DNA of 38,771 nt from Microbacteriaceae bacterium VKM Ac-2854. GTDB taxonomy: Bacteria; Actinomycetota; Actinomycetes; Actinomycetales; Microbacteriaceae. Below the pieces are notes generated by a model. That model was not told the origin of the DNA, searched no databases, and saw only the letters and a program-made list of their open reading frames with translations. Where the stretch lies: assembly GCA_013205085.1 (NCBI GenBank), contig JABMLH010000014.1, positions 1 to 38,771 on the forward strand, given 5' to 3'. Both the position numbers and the translations under genes were made by a program. Positions 23,924-34,962 of the stretch are shown here, piece after piece (position 1 is the stretch's first letter; every line of letters starts with the position of its first letter).

Positions 23924-23961
23924 GCGGCCCGCCCGATCCCTACAGGGATCGAACGGGCCGC
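23924..23961 (-). terminator. der: Terminator-like hairpin after der
   Basis: GCGGCCCG (23924-23931) pairs with CGGGCCGC (23954-23961) and CGATCCC (23934-23940) with GGGATCG (23945-23951), around a TACA loop with a small 2x2 internal loop. It lies 15 nt past the der stop. It lacks a long T run, as is common in GC-rich actinobacteria. Confidence 0.65.
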
Positions 23962-23975
23962 AGACACCTCGAACG

Positions 23976-25496
23976 CTAGCGCTGCCGCTTCTCGCGGACG
24001 CGCATGTTCACGATCACCGGGGTGCCCTGGAAGCCGTACACCTCGCGCAGGCGCCGCGCGATGTAGCGGCGGTAGCCCGGGTCGAGGAAGCCGGTCGTGA
24101 ACAGCACGAATGTCGGCGGGCGCGAGGACGCCTGGGTGCCGAACAGGATGCGCGGCTGCTTGCCACCGCGGAGGGGGTGCGGGTGCGCGGCGACGAGCTC
24201 GGCGAGGAACGCGTTGAACTTGCCCGTCGCGATGCGGGTATCCCACGACTCCAGCGCCAACTCCAGCGCGGGGACGAGCTTCTCCATGTGCCGGCCGGTG
24301 CGGGCCGAGATGTTCACCCGCGGCGCCCAGGCGACGTGGTGCAGATCCTTCTCGATCTCGCGCTCGAGGTAGCGGCGACGGTCATCGTCGAGCAGGTCCC
24401 ACTTGTTGAAGGCGAGCACGAGCGCGCGACCCGACTCGAGCACCAGGTCGATGATGCGCACGTCCTGCTCCGAGATCGGCTCGGAGACGTCGAGCATCAC
24501 CACGGCGACTTCGGCCTTCTCCAGCGCGGCGGAGGTACGCAGCGAGGCGTAGAAGTCCGAACCCTGCGAGAGGTGCACACGGCGGCGGATACCGGCGGTG
24601 TCGACGAACCGCCACACCTTGCCGGCGATCTCGACCTGCTCGTCCACCGGGTCGCGGGTGGTGCCGGCGAGATCGTTGACGACCACGCGCTCCTCCCCCG
24701 CAGCCTTGTTCAGCAGGCTCGACTTGCCGACGTTCGGGCGACCCAGGATGGCGACACGGCGGGGTCCGCCGACCTCCTTCTTGGCGACGGCCGACTCCTC
24801 GGGCAGCTTCGCGAGCACCACGTCGAGCAGGTCCGCGACACCGCGACCGTGCACGGCCGAGACCGGGTACGGCTCGCCGAGGCCGAGCGACCACAGGGTG
24901 GCTGCGTTGGGCTCCTGGCGGGCGTCGTCGACCTTGTTCGCGGCGAGGAAGACGGGCTTCTTCGTCTTGCGCAGCAGCTTCACGACGTGCTCGTCGGTCG
25001 CGGTGGCGCCCACGTTCGCGTCGACCACGAAGATGACGGCGTCGGCGAGGTCGATCGCGACCTCGGCCTGGGCGGCGACGGACGCGTCGATGCCGCGCGC
25101 GTCGGGCTCCCAGCCGCCGGTGTCGACGATGGTGAAGCCGCGGCCGACCCACTCGGCCTTGTACGACACGCGGTCGCGGGTGACGCCGGGGGTGTCCTCC
25201 ACGATCGCCTCGCGGCGGCCGAGGATGCGGTTCACCAGAGCGGACTTGCCCACGTTCGGGCGCCCCACGATCGCGACCACCGGCAGCGTCGGCAGGTAGT
25301 GGATCGCATCCGGATCGTCGTCGTCGTAGTCGAGGAGGTCGAGGTCCTCCTCGTCGAGCTCGTAGTCCGCGAGTCCGCGGCGCAGCGAGTCCGCGCGAGA
25401 TGCCGCGAGGTCCTCATCGATGTCTTGTAGACGCTCGACGAGGTCGTCGTCGCCGTAATTCAGCTCGTCGTCACCGACGTGCGTTTCCTGTGCCAT
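23976..25496 (-). CDS. der: Ribosome-assembly GTPase Der (EngA)
   Basis: A 506-residue protein with two tandem GTPase domains and a C-terminal KH-like domain. The first P-loop GRPNVGKS is at 78-85 with [14 protein letters not shown] and NKVD (187-190). The second P-loop is at 252-259 with [16 protein letters not shown] and FNKWDLL. Residues 400-506 are the KH-like domain ending in a basic tail. It acts in 50S subunit maturation. An acidic 70-residue N-terminal extension ([18 protein letters not shown]) is absent from E. coli Der but usual in actinobacteria. I start at the ATG at 25494-25496; this overlaps the cmk end by 26 nt. Confidence 0.96.
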   Translation of the reverse strand: MAQETHVGDDELNYGDDDLVERLQDIDEDLAASRADSLRRGLADYELDEEDLDLLDYDDDDPDAIHYLPTLPVVAIVGRPNVGKSALVNRILGRREAIVEDTPGVTRDRVSYKAEWVGRGFTIVDTGGWEPDARGIDASVAAQAEVAIDLADAVIFVVDANVGATATDEHVVKLLRKTKKPVFLAANKVDDARQEPNAATLWSLGLGEPYPVSAVHGRGVADLLDVVLAKLPEESAVAKKEVGGPRRVAILGRPNVGKSSLLNKAAGEERVVVNDLAGTTRDPVDEQVEIAGKVWRFVDTAGIRRRVHLSQGSDFYASLRTSAALEKAEVAVVMLDVSEPISEQDVRIIDLVLESGRALVLAFNKWDLLDDDRRRYLEREIEKDLHHVAWAPRVNISARTGRHMEKLVPALELALESWDTRIATGKFNAFLAELVAAHPHPLRGGKQPRILFGTQASSRPPTFVLFTTGFLDPGYRRYIARRLREVYGFQGTPVIVNMRVREKRQR

Positions 25497-26325
25497 GACC
25501 GGCCCTTGCTGTAGAGAGGTGGACCTCGGCGATGACCGCGTCAACGGTCTGCTCGAAGTCGAGATCGGTGGAGTCGATCAAGGTGACTCCTTCTGCGGCG
25601 TTCATGAAGTCGACCACCTTGGAGTCGGCTCGGTCCCGTGACCGCAGCGCCGCCCCCGTCGCCTCAGCGGACTCGGTGGTGACCTCCTTGGAACGCCTCG
25701 CCATTCTAGCCTCTTCGCTGGCCGTGAGCAGGATGCGGGTCACCGCATCCGGCGCGACCACCGTGGTGATGTCGCGACCCTCCACGATGATGCCCGCCTT
25801 GCGGGTCTCGCCGATGATCCGGCGGAACAGCAGGGTGACCCGGCGACGCACCTCCGGCACCTTCGCCACGGCGGAGACCTGAGCGGTGACGCGGGGCTCG
25901 CGGATCAGCGCGGTGACCTCGGTGCGGCCGACCCAGACGGAGTACTGCTCGGGGTCGGTGCCGATCGAGTAGTCGAAGCCGTCGAGCGCGTCGACGATCG
26001 CATCCGCGTCGTCGAAATCGACGCCGACGTCGAGGCCGTGCCAGGCGAGCGCGCGGTACGCAGCCCCCGTGTCGAGGAACTCGAAGTCGAGCCGGCGCGC
26101 GGCTTCGCGGCTGACGCTGGACTTGCCGCTGCCGGCGGGGCCATCGACGGCGACGACCACGGGCGGATCGAAGTCCTCGCCCTCGACGCGGTGCCGACCA
26201 CGAACGCGCGGCTCCGGAGCGGCTTCGTCCTTCACGCCGTGCTCCGAGATGCGCTGCTGGTTCATCCGCTGCGGCGTCATGCGGTTGAGCGCCGGACGCT
26301 CGTCGGTGTATTCGCGGTCGCTCAT
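25471..26325 (-). CDS. cmk: Cytidylate kinase Cmk
   Basis: A 284-residue nucleoside monophosphate kinase that phosphorylates CMP/dCMP with ATP. The P-loop GPAGSGKSS is at 62-70, followed by [13 protein letters not shown], a variant of the usual DTGAMYR. Later come [13 protein letters not shown] and the lid region [10 protein letters not shown], with SRDRADS for substrate contact. About 50 residues precede the kinase fold, rich in Arg and Glu. The ATG at 26323-26325 overlaps the tyrA stop by 4 nt; a shorter start inside the extension (residue 16 or 21) is possible. It is coupled to der, as in most bacteria of this group. Confidence 0.94.
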   Translation of the reverse strand: MSDREYTDERPALNRMTPQRMNQQRISEHGVKDEAAPEPRVRGRHRVEGEDFDPPVVVAVDGPAGSGKSSVSREAARRLDFEFLDTGAAYRALAWHGLDVGVDFDDADAIVDALDGFDYSIGTDPEQYSVWVGRTEVTALIREPRVTAQVSAVAKVPEVRRRVTLLFRRIIGETRKAGIIVEGRDITTVVAPDAVTRILLTASEEARMARRSKEVTTESAEATGAALRSRDRADSKVVDFMNAAEGVTLIDSTDLDFEQTVDAVIAEVHLSTARAGHGTGNARR

Positions 26326-27428
26326 CCGGCGATTCTCCAGCCTCGTGTGCTCAATTGTTCCGTCAGGAATCCGACGGATTCGGGCAGCACGGAGATCTCG
26401 GCGAGACCCACCAGCCGCCCCTCGGCGTGTTCGAGGCGCACATCCTCGAGGTTCACACCCACCTCGCCGATCTCGACCAGCAGCCGGGCGAGTTCGCCCG
26501 GGCGGTCATCGACGAGCACGATCACCTGCGCGAAACGCTGGTCCTGACCGTGTTTGCCGGGCAGGCGGGCGACGCCCGCGTTGCCATCGGCGAAGTCTTC
26601 GGCGATCACGCGGCGCGACCCTGCGCCGTCCAGCGCGCGCAAGGCGTCGGTGAACCCGGCGACGTCGTCGCGGAACGCGTCGAGTACCGCAACGACATGC
26701 TCGCGGTTCGCGCCGAGGATCTGTAGCCAGAGTTCCGGCGCGGAGGCGGCGAGCCGCGTCACATCGCGCACGCCCTGGCCGGCGAGACGCAGCGCGTCGT
26801 TCGGCGCGTCGAGCAGCCGCTTGGCCAGCAGGGTCGAGACCACCTGCGGCACGTGCGAGACCAGGCCGACGGAGAGATCGTGCGCGTCCGGGTCCATCTC
26901 GACGATGGTGCCACCGAGGTCGAGCGCGAGGCCCTCGACCACGCGCAGCGCCTCGGCCGGGGTCTCGCCGTCGCGGCAGATCACCCACGGGCGACCGACG
27001 AAGAGGTCGCCGCGGGCGGAGACCGCTCCCCCGCGCTCGCGCCCAGCCATGGGGTGCGAGCCGATGTAGCGGGTGAGGTCGATGCCGCGGGCGCGGAGTT
27101 CGCGGAGGGGCTGCATCTTGACGCTGGCGACGTCGGTGACGACGGCGCTCGGGTAGGCGAGCAGCTCGCGCTCGATGACGCGGCCGACGACATCCGGCGG
27201 AACGCACACCACGATGAGGGCGGGGGCGTCGTCGGGCGTCGCGGCGCGGCCGGCCCCGTAGTCGATCGCCAGCGACAGGCTCGCGGGCGAGGAGTCGTCA
27301 AGGATCACGTCGACACCGCGGGAAGCGAGCCCGAGACCGATGCTCGCGCCCAGCAGACCGGAGCCGACGACACGCACCTGGCCGGTCACCCGCATCGCGG
27401 GCGTCGCGGGATGCAGCAGGTCGGTCAC
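26322..27428 (-). CDS. tyrA: Prephenate dehydrogenase TyrA with ACT domain
   Basis: A 368-residue NAD-dependent enzyme of tyrosine synthesis that converts prephenate to 4-hydroxyphenylpyruvate. The dinucleotide-binding motif is in [21 protein letters not shown] (18-38). Catalytic-region segments include VTDVASVK, the His of [14 protein letters not shown], and [18 protein letters not shown]-terminal ACT domain (about 300-360: [25 protein letters not shown]-like) suggests feedback control by an aromatic amino acid. The start at 27426-27428 is GTG; an ATG at residue 12 (27393-27395) is an alternative. It sits between an MBL-fold gene and cmk. Confidence 0.93.
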   Translation of the reverse strand: MTDLLHPATPAMRVTGQVRVVGSGLLGASIGLGLASRGVDVILDDSSPASLSLAIDYGAGRAATPDDAPALIVVCVPPDVVGRVIERELLAYPSAVVTDVASVKMQPLRELRARGIDLTRYIGSHPMAGRERGGAVSARGDLFVGRPWVICRDGETPAEALRVVEGLALDLGGTIVEMDPDAHDLSVGLVSHVPQVVSTLLAKRLLDAPNDALRLAGQGVRDVTRLAASAPELWLQILGANREHVVAVLDAFRDDVAGFTDALRALDGAGSRRVIAEDFADGNAGVARLPGKHGQDQRFAQVIVLVDDRPGELARLLVEIGEVGVNLEDVRLEHAEGRLVGLAEISVLPESVGFLTEQLSTRGWRIAG

Positions 27429-27444
27429 CGCAGTACTCTACCGA

Positions 27445-28266
27445 TCATTCCCCCGGGGGCCCGCCCACCGGCCCGCCCCGCAGGCTCTGCACCTGCCAGT
27501 CGTGGATGCCGGCGACCCACTCCCACCCGGGTTCGGGCGAGAGGATGCGCGAGTCGGCGGGGTCGCCGCCCTCGCGCAGGGCGAGTACGTAGGCGCGGTC
27601 CTGAGCGATCCGGGTGCGGACGTCCGTGCCGACGGAGCCGTGACCAGGGATGACGACGTCCACCTCAGCCGCGACGGCGTCGAAGAGGTCCAGCGCCGCG
27701 AGGTAGTCGCCGAGCGGATCGTCGGCGCTGAGATCGAGCATCGGCGGGAACACGTCGGAGAGCATGTCTCCGGCGATGAGCACCCGGCTCCCTTCGAGGA
27801 GCAACGCCGCATGGCCGGAGGAATGGGCACGGTGCTCGATGACGCGGACGCCCGGTCCGCTCCACGGCAACGTCGTCGCGCCGACCGGCAGGGCGGTGAT
27901 CCGGCCGAACAGTTCGAGGGGCGTCTCGTCGATGATCTCCGGCGGCATGGCCTCGGCCACGCGTTGCTGCCAACCGGCCGTGGCCAGCAGCTCCTGCAGG
28001 TCCGCAGCGCACTGCTCGGTTCCGTAGCGCGGGGCGTCGCCCAGTTCGGCGTGCCACAGGGCGTGGTCCCAGTCGGGATGCGTCGCGAAGCCGGCCTCGA
28101 CGACGCGGCCGGATTCGCGCAGCACGGCGGCGAGATCGAGCAGCTCGCCCTCGGTGATGCCCGGATCGACGAGCAGCACGCCGTCGGGCCCGTCCACCAC
28201 AACGGTGTTGTTGCGGAGCAATTCGCTCCGCCGGACCTGGACCCCATCGACCACGTGCGTCAGCAT
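27445..28266 (-). CDS. Metallo-beta-lactamase-fold hydrolase
   Basis: A 273-residue MBL-fold protein. Metal ligands are visible in THPDWDHALWH (HxxxDH form), AHSSGHAALLL, LIAGDMLSD and VIPGHGSVG. The N-terminal strand pair NNTVVVDGPDGVLLVDPG is typical. The substrate cannot be read from the sequence; glyoxalase II-like or lactonase roles are options. I chose the ATG at 28264-28266, with GGAGGAGG upstream, over a start at 28332 lacking one. It lies 16 nt upstream of tyrA and 116 nt after rluB, the widest gap in this block, in which TTGACG at 28332 to 28327 could be part of a promoter. Confidence 0.88.
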   Translation of the reverse strand: MLTHVVDGVQVRRSELLRNNTVVVDGPDGVLLVDPGITEGELLDLAAVLRESGRVVEAGFATHPDWDHALWHAELGDAPRYGTEQCAADLQELLATAGWQQRVAEAMPPEIIDETPLELFGRITALPVGATTLPWSGPGVRVIEHRAHSSGHAALLLEGSRVLIAGDMLSDVFPPMLDLSADDPLGDYLAALDLFDAVAAEVDVVIPGHGSVGTDVRTRIAQDRAYVLALREGGDPADSRILSPEPGWEWVAGIHDWQVQSLRGGPVGGPPGE

Positions 28267-28382
28267 GCGCCCATCCTCCTCCTTCGTCGCCCTCCGTTCA
28301 GGAATGCAGTCAGACCGGGCATCCTTCGTCAAAACAGACGGCCCGCGGCGCGTCCGGCTTCATTCCCGAACACTCCTGCCGC

Positions 28383-29207
28383 TCAGCGGGCCTCGCGGCG
28401 CTCCTTGTCGCGGCCGGTGCGGCGCGGGGCCGAGCCCGGGCGGGCGGTACGGTTCTCGCCGCCGCGGGCGATGGTGAGCAGGGCGCCGAGCTCGTCGCGG
28501 GTCAGCTCGCGCGTCTGGCCGGGCGCGAGGTTGCCCAGGTGCAGCGGGCCGAAGCTGCGGCGCACGAGTTCGAGCACGGGGTGGCCGACGGCGGCCATCA
28601 TCCGCCGCACGATGCGGTTGCGGCCGGAGTGCAGCGTCAGCTCGACGAGCGAGTTGCCCCCCCGCGAGGCCGCCGTCATCAGGCGCGCCTTGTCGGCGAC
28701 GATGGGGCCGTCGTCCAGCTCGATGCCGCGGGTCAGCTGCGCGATGGTCTGCGGCAGCACCGTGCCCTGCACCTTCGCGATGTACGTCTTGCTCACACCG
28801 AAGGAGGGATGCGCCAGCACGTGCGCGATCTCGCCGTCGTTGGTCAGCACCAGCAGCCCCGACGTCTCGGCGTCGAGGCGGCCGACGTTGAACAGCCGCT
28901 CCTCGTACTGCTCGGTGAAGCGCGTCAGGTCCGGCCGGCCGCGCTCGTCCGAGAGCGACGAGACGACGCCGACGGGCTTGTTCAGCATCACGTAGCGGCG
29001 CGTGCCGTCCAGCTGCACGGCCACGTTATCGACAGCGAGCTTGTCGACGGCCGGGTCGATCCGGCGGCCGAGTTCGGTGACGACCTCGCCGTTCACACGG
29101 ACGCGCCCGGCGACGATCATCTCCTCCGCGACTCGGCGGGAGGCGACGCCGGCCGCCCCCATCACCTTCTGCAGGCGCTCGCCCTCGGTGCTTCGTTCTT
29201 CGGTCAT
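28383..29207 (-). CDS. rluB: 23S rRNA pseudouridine synthase RluB family
   Basis: A 274-residue RsuA/RluB-type enzyme. The S4 RNA-binding domain fills residues 10-65 (RLQKVMGAAGVASRRVAEEMIVAGRVRVNG). The catalytic Asp is in VGRLDAETSGLLVLTNDG, preceded by LNKPVGVVSS, and followed by TYIAKVQG and LHSGRNRIVRRMMAAVGHPV. A basic C-terminal tail of about 25 residues (RPGSAPRRTGRDKERREAR) probably binds RNA. The start overlaps the scpB stop as ATGA, the classical scpA-scpB-rluB arrangement. Confidence 0.94.
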   Translation of the reverse strand: MTEERSTEGERLQKVMGAAGVASRRVAEEMIVAGRVRVNGEVVTELGRRIDPAVDKLAVDNVAVQLDGTRRYVMLNKPVGVVSSLSDERGRPDLTRFTEQYEERLFNVGRLDAETSGLLVLTNDGEIAHVLAHPSFGVSKTYIAKVQGTVLPQTIAQLTRGIELDDGPIVADKARLMTAASRGGNSLVELTLHSGRNRIVRRMMAAVGHPVLELVRRSFGPLHLGNLAPGQTRELTRDELGALLTIARGGENRTARPGSAPRRTGRDKERREAR

Positions 29208-29788
29208 TCGTCGAATCCGTCCCGTCCGTCGCTGAGGAACGGCGACACGTGCGGCAGTTCCTCCAGCGAATTGATGCCGAGGTGCGTCAACAGCACCTCG
29301 GTCGTGCCGTAGAGGATCGCGCCCGTCTCCGGGTCGTGCCCCATCTCGGCGATGAGTCCTCGGCTCAGCAGCGTGCGCGCCACCGAGTCCACGTTGACCG
29401 CGCGGATCGAGGCGACCTGCCCCCGCGAGATCGGCTGTTTGTAGGCGATGACCGCGAGCGTCTCCAGCGCCGCCTGCGAGAGCCGCGTCGGGTTCTGCGT
29501 CAGCACGAAATCGGAGACGACACTGTCGTACTCGGGCCGCACATAGATCCGCCAGCCGCCGGCCACCTCGCGCAGCTCGAAACCGCGGCGCACGGATCCG
29601 TCGGCACCGTCGTAGTCGGCGATCAGGCGCTCGATCGACTGCCGCACCACGGCGACCGGACGCGACAGCGCGGTGCCGAGCGACACCAGCGACTGCGGCT
29701 CCTCGGCCACCATCAGGATCGCCTCGATCGCGCGGTCGATCTCGAACGCGACCGTGCCGACCCCGTGCTCCGGGAGTTCACCGCTCAT
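29204..29788 (-). CDS. scpB: Segregation and condensation protein ScpB
   Basis: A 194-residue condensin accessory protein made of two winged-helix domains. The first covers about 15-95 (IEAILMVAEEPQSL). The second has LSQAALETLAVIAYKQPISRGQVASIRAVNVDSVARTLLSRGLI (about 103-146), the most conserved part of ScpB. It binds ScpA and the SMC head to organise and separate the chromosome. It overlaps scpA by 11 nt and rluB by 4 nt. Length is normal for the family. Confidence 0.95.
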   Translation of the reverse strand: MSGELPEHGVGTVAFEIDRAIEAILMVAEEPQSLVSLGTALSRPVAVVRQSIERLIADYDGADGSVRRGFELREVAGGWRIYVRPEYDSVVSDFVLTQNPTRLSQAALETLAVIAYKQPISRGQVASIRAVNVDSVARTLLSRGLIAEMGHDPETGAILYGTTEVLLTHLGINSLEELPHVSPFLSDGRDGFDE

Positions 29789-30599
29789 AGTCGGCCCCCA
29801 GCGCGGCCAGCTGCCCGTCGGACCACAGCTCGGCGACCCAGCGCAGCGTCAACTCGCCCAACGGTTCTGGCTGGTCGAAGGCGATCGCCGCGTGCCGGTA
29901 CAACTCCAGCACCGCGATGAAGCGGGCGACGACGATGCCCTTCTCGGCGATCGCGTCGGCGACGAGTTCGCCGAAGGTCGCGCTCGGCACCGAACGCAGC
30001 AGCGCGACGATGTGGGCCGCCTGTTCGCGCACACTGATCGCGGGCGCGTGCAGGTGCTCCAAGCCGACCGTCGGCACGAGCTTGGGGGCGAGCGCGACGC
30101 TTGCGAGCGCAGCGAAGTCGGCGGCCGAGATCGTCCAGAGCAGTTCGGGGGTCACCGTGCGCAGCTCGGGTTCGAGCGGAACGGATCGAACGTGGCGCGA
30201 GGTCTCGACCGCGATCCGCTCGCCGAACCAGGCCGAGACCTGCTTGAACGCCCGATACTGCAGCAGCCGCGCGAACAGCAGATCGCGGGCCTCCAGCAGC
30301 GCCGCGTCCTCCGCGTCGACGAGTTCACCCTGCGGCAGCAGCCCCGCGATCTTCAGGTCGAGCAGCGTCGCCGCGACGACGAGGAACTCCGAGGCCTGGT
30401 CGAGCCCCTCGATCGTGTCGATGCCGTGCAGGTAGGAGAGGAACTCGTCGGTCACCGCGCTGAGCGCGATCTCGGTGATGTCGAGCTCCTGCTTCGAGAT
30501 CAGGCTCAGCAGCAGGTCGAACGGCCCCTCGAAGTTCGACAGCGCGAGCCGGAATCCGGCGGGCTCCGCAACGGTCGAAGCGTCAGGCGACGGCGCCAC
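29778..30599 (-). CDS. scpA: Segregation and condensation protein ScpA
   Basis: A 273-residue kleisin that bridges the two SMC heads. The N-terminal signature FEGPFDLLLSLISKQELDITEIAL (about 23-46) and SEFLVVAATLLDLKIAGLLP (about 70-89) are unmistakable. A variable acidic/hydrophobic middle and a C-terminal winged helix (GIVVARFIAVLELYRHAAIAFDQPEP) complete it. The start is GTG at 30597-30599, overlapping the parA end by 17 nt, with GGGAG upstream. It is coupled to scpB. Confidence 0.94.
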   Translation of the reverse strand: MAPSPDASTVAEPAGFRLALSNFEGPFDLLLSLISKQELDITEIALSAVTDEFLSYLHGIDTIEGLDQASEFLVVAATLLDLKIAGLLPQGELVDAEDAALLEARDLLFARLLQYRAFKQVSAWFGERIAVETSRHVRSVPLEPELRTVTPELLWTISAADFAALASVALAPKLVPTVGLEHLHAPAISVREQAAHIVALLRSVPSATFGELVADAIAEKGIVVARFIAVLELYRHAAIAFDQPEPLGELTLRWVAELWSDGQLAALGADYER

Positions 30600-31470
30600 G
30601 CGAGATCAGCTCCCGGGCCACCTGCCGGTAGGCCTTGGCCGCGTTGTGCTCGGGCGCGAACTGGGTGATCGGCACCCCGGAGACGCTGGCATCCGGGAAC
30701 TTGACGGTGCGGCCGATCACGGTCTCGAGCACGGCGTCTCCGAAGGCGCCGACGACGCGCTCCAAGACCTCGCGCGAGTGCAGGGTGCGCGAGTCGTACA
30801 TCGTCGGCAGGATGCCGTCGAGCTCGATCACCGGGTTCAGCCGGTCGCGCACCTTATCGATGGTCTCGATCAGCAGCGCGACACCGCGCAGCGCGAAGAA
30901 CTCGCACTCCAACGGGATGAGCACGCCATGGCTCGCGGTGAGCGCGTTCACAGTGAGCAGTCCGAGCGAGGGCTGGCAGTCGATCAGGATGACGTCGTAG
31001 TCCTGGCTGACCTTGCGCAGCACCCGGGCGAGGATCTGCTCGCGGGCGACCTCGTTCACGAGGTGCACCTCCGCGGCTGAGAGGTCGATGTTCGCCGGGA
31101 TCACGTCGAGGTTCGGGATGTTCGTCTTCTGGATCGCCTCGGCCGGGTCCTTCACGGTGCCCAGCAGCAGGTCGTAGATCGTGACCGCGTCGTAGGCGGC
31201 GATGCCCAGGCCGGCGGAGAGCGCACCCTGCGGGTCGAAGTCGATCGCGAGCACCTTGCGGCCGTATTCGGCCAGCGTCGCGCCCAGGTTGATGGTGGTC
31301 GTCGTCTTACCGACGCCGCCCTTCTGGTTGCAGAGCGAGATGATCCGCGCCGGCCCGTGCGAATTGAGCGGCGCGGGCTCGGGGAAGTCGCGGAGGGGAC
31401 GACCGGTCGGTCCGAGAACCGGGGACTCGAGTCCCGAGAGTTCGGTCTTCTCGTCCGTACGTCGTGTCAC
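30583..31470 (-). CDS. parA: ParA-family ATPase
   Basis: A 295-residue Walker-type segregation ATPase. The deviant Walker A KGGVGKTTT begins at residue 50, preceded by a 45-residue Pro/Glu-rich extension. DFDPQGALSAGLG, LIDCQPSLGLLTVNAL and EFFALRGVALLIETI follow, as in Soj/ParA proteins. This chromosome-borne copy lies between xerD and scpA, as in many actinobacteria, and lacks a ParB partner here, so it is not the oriC parAB pair. It may help segregation or position cell components. The start is one of two GTGs; I chose 31468-31470, with AGGA upstream, over 31483-31485. Confidence 0.9.
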   Translation of the reverse strand: MTRRTDEKTELSGLESPVLGPTGRPLRDFPEPAPLNSHGPARIISLCNQKGGVGKTTTTINLGATLAEYGRKVLAIDFDPQGALSAGLGIAAYDAVTIYDLLLGTVKDPAEAIQKTNIPNLDVIPANIDLSAAEVHLVNEVAREQILARVLRKVSQDYDVILIDCQPSLGLLTVNALTASHGVLIPLECEFFALRGVALLIETIDKVRDRLNPVIELDGILPTMYDSRTLHSREVLERVVGAFGDAVLETVIGRTVKFPDASVSGVPITQFAPEHNAAKAYRQVARELISRGAVA

Positions 31471-31525
31471 CTGCGATGTCCTCACTTCCGAGCCACCACG
31501 CAGAGCTCCCGCGCGGCACGCCTCG

Positions 31526-31531
31526 ATTGTA
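31526..31531 (-). promoter_or_regulatory. parA: Possible -10 box upstream of parA
   Basis: TACAAT on the minus strand lies 56 nt upstream of the chosen parA start, in the 74-nt gap after xerD. No convincing -35 was found because the upstream side is the xerD coding end. The gap and the motif suggest that parA-scpA-scpB-rluB can be transcribed on their own. Confidence 0.4.
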
Positions 31532-31544
31532 CCGGCGAGCGCCC

Positions 31545-32477
31545 TCAGCCCTTGGTGGCGCGCGGGTGCGACGACGTGTAGACGTCGCGGAGCGCATCCG
31601 CCGTGACCAGGGTGTAGATCTGCGTGGTCGCCACGTTGGCGTGGCCGAGCAGTTCCTGCACCACGCGCACATCGGCGCCGCCCGCGAGCAGGTGCGTCGC
31701 GAAGGAGTGCCGGAAGGTGTGCGGGGAGACGTGGGCCTCCAGGTCGGCTCGCTTCGCGGCGGCCTGGATGATCAGCCAGGCGTTCTGCCGCGAGACCCGC
31801 TGACCGCGGATGCCGAGGAAGAGCGCCGGCGTCGACAGCCCGCGCCGCGAGAGTTCGGGCCGGGCCCGCACGAGGTACGCATCGATCGCCTCGCGCGCGT
31901 AGCGACCGAGCGGAACCATCCGCTGCTTCGAGCCCTTGCCGGTGAGCCGCACCACCTCGGCATCGAACACATCGTCCACGTTCAGCGCGACGGCCTCGGA
32001 GATGCGCGCGCCGGTCGCGTAGAGCAGTTCCAGCAGGGCACGGTCGCGCAGCGCCTGCAGCTCCTCCCCCGTCGTCGCGCCCAGCAGCCGTGCCATCTGC
32101 TCGACCGTGATCGCCTTCGGCAGGGTCGCCGGCAGCTTCGGCGGCGTCACCTCGCGCGCGACATCGTCGACGACCTCGCCCTCCTCCAGCACGAAGCGGT
32201 GTAGCCCGCGCACGCTGGAGAGGATGCGCGCCCGCGAGGATGCGGCCAGCGGCTTCTCGCCCTCGCCGTCCGGCACCCGACGATCCGCCAAGTACCCGGC
32301 GAACTCGGCCACGTCGATCCGCCGCAACTCGGCGAGGTCGGCGACGCCGCGCTGCTGGAGCCACGCGAGGTAGATCGCGAGGTCGCGACGGTAGGCCGCG
32401 ATCGTGTGCGCCGACAGCCCGCGCTCGACGCGCGACTGGCGCAGGAACGCCTCGACCTGGCGCGCCGGGCCGGTCAC
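31545..32477 (-). CDS. xerD: Tyrosine recombinase XerD
   Basis: A 310-residue site-specific recombinase. The N-terminal SAM-like domain covers 5-100 (VEAFLRQSRVERGLSAHTIAAYRRDL). The catalytic domain has R158 (ATGARISEA), K181 (TGKGSKQR), H253 and R256 (SPHTFRHSFATHLL), H279 (LLGHANVATTQIYT) and nucleophile Y288. It resolves chromosome dimers at dif together with XerC, which is not in this window. Position next to parA and the nudix gene is standard for xerD in actinobacteria. The GTG at 32475-32477 overlaps the nudix stop as GTGA. Confidence 0.95.
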   Translation of the reverse strand: MTGPARQVEAFLRQSRVERGLSAHTIAAYRRDLAIYLAWLQQRGVADLAELRRIDVAEFAGYLADRRVPDGEGEKPLAASSRARILSSVRGLHRFVLEEGEVVDDVAREVTPPKLPATLPKAITVEQMARLLGATTGEELQALRDRALLELLYATGARISEAVALNVDDVFDAEVVRLTGKGSKQRMVPLGRYAREAIDAYLVRARPELSRRGLSTPALFLGIRGQRVSRQNAWLIIQAAAKRADLEAHVSPHTFRHSFATHLLAGGADVRVVQELLGHANVATTQIYTLVTADALRDVYTSSHPRATKG

Positions 32478-33092
32478 TCCGCGCGGTAGCCGGGGTGCCG
32501 CGTCCACGGCTCGTTCGCGTCGCCCAGGCCCGCCCAGCCGCGCGAACGCGCGGTGAAGGCGGCGAGGGCACCGATCGTCAGCGACGGGTTCTGCACTCGG
32601 CGCGCGAGCACGGCGTCCACGATCTCGTCGAGCGCGACCCAACGCAGCTCCATATCGGCCTCCTCGCCCTCGCGGACGAAGTCGGTCTCGACCGGCGACA
32701 GCTCGCGGGCCAAGTAGATCCGCAGGGGTTCGTTGCTGCCGCCCGGCGAGGAGAAGTACTCCGAGAGCAGGTCCCAGCGGCCGGCCTGCAGGTCGGCCTC
32801 CTCCGCCAGCTCGCGTTGGGCGGCGACGAGGCCGGACTCTCCGGCGACGTCGAGCAGCCCCGCCGGGATCTCCCACTCGCGGCTGCGGATCGGGTGCCGG
32901 TATTGCTTGATCAGCGCCACCTCGTCCGCGTCGTTGAGGGCGAGCACGGCGACGGCGCCGGTGTGGTCCATGAACTCGCGGCGCAGCGTGCCGTCACCGT
33001 AGTCGAACGTCTCGGCGCGGATGTCCCAGATCGCCCCGGCGAACACCTTCTCGCTGGAGAGGATCGTCGGCTCGAACGGCTCGTCGCGCAGC

Positions 33093-33100
<8 letters not shown>
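32474..33100 (-). CDS. Nudix hydrolase, ADP-ribose pyrophosphatase type
   Basis: A 208-residue Nudix enzyme. The Nudix box is in [24 protein letters not shown] (81-104), with the IPAGLLD start and the [15 protein letters not shown] and IKQYRHPIR segments of the ADP-ribose pyrophosphatase group. It would hydrolyse ADP-ribose to AMP and ribose 5-phosphate. The C-terminal helices with [12 protein letters not shown] are usual for actinobacterial members next to xerD. The start overlaps the pyrG end by 8 nt. Confidence 0.9.
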
Positions 33101-34817
<1,717 letters not shown>

Positions 34818-34962
34818 CACGGGCTTCCACCCTATCAACACATTCGGCGACCGCCGATGCATCCTCGTTTCGGCTGCGTTACGAAGCCCGGGTTATCTGA
34901 CCGCGTCCGAATCCAGCGGTGACGGAGGCGCGCGACAACCCGGGCTGCGCGGGAGGCGGCGG

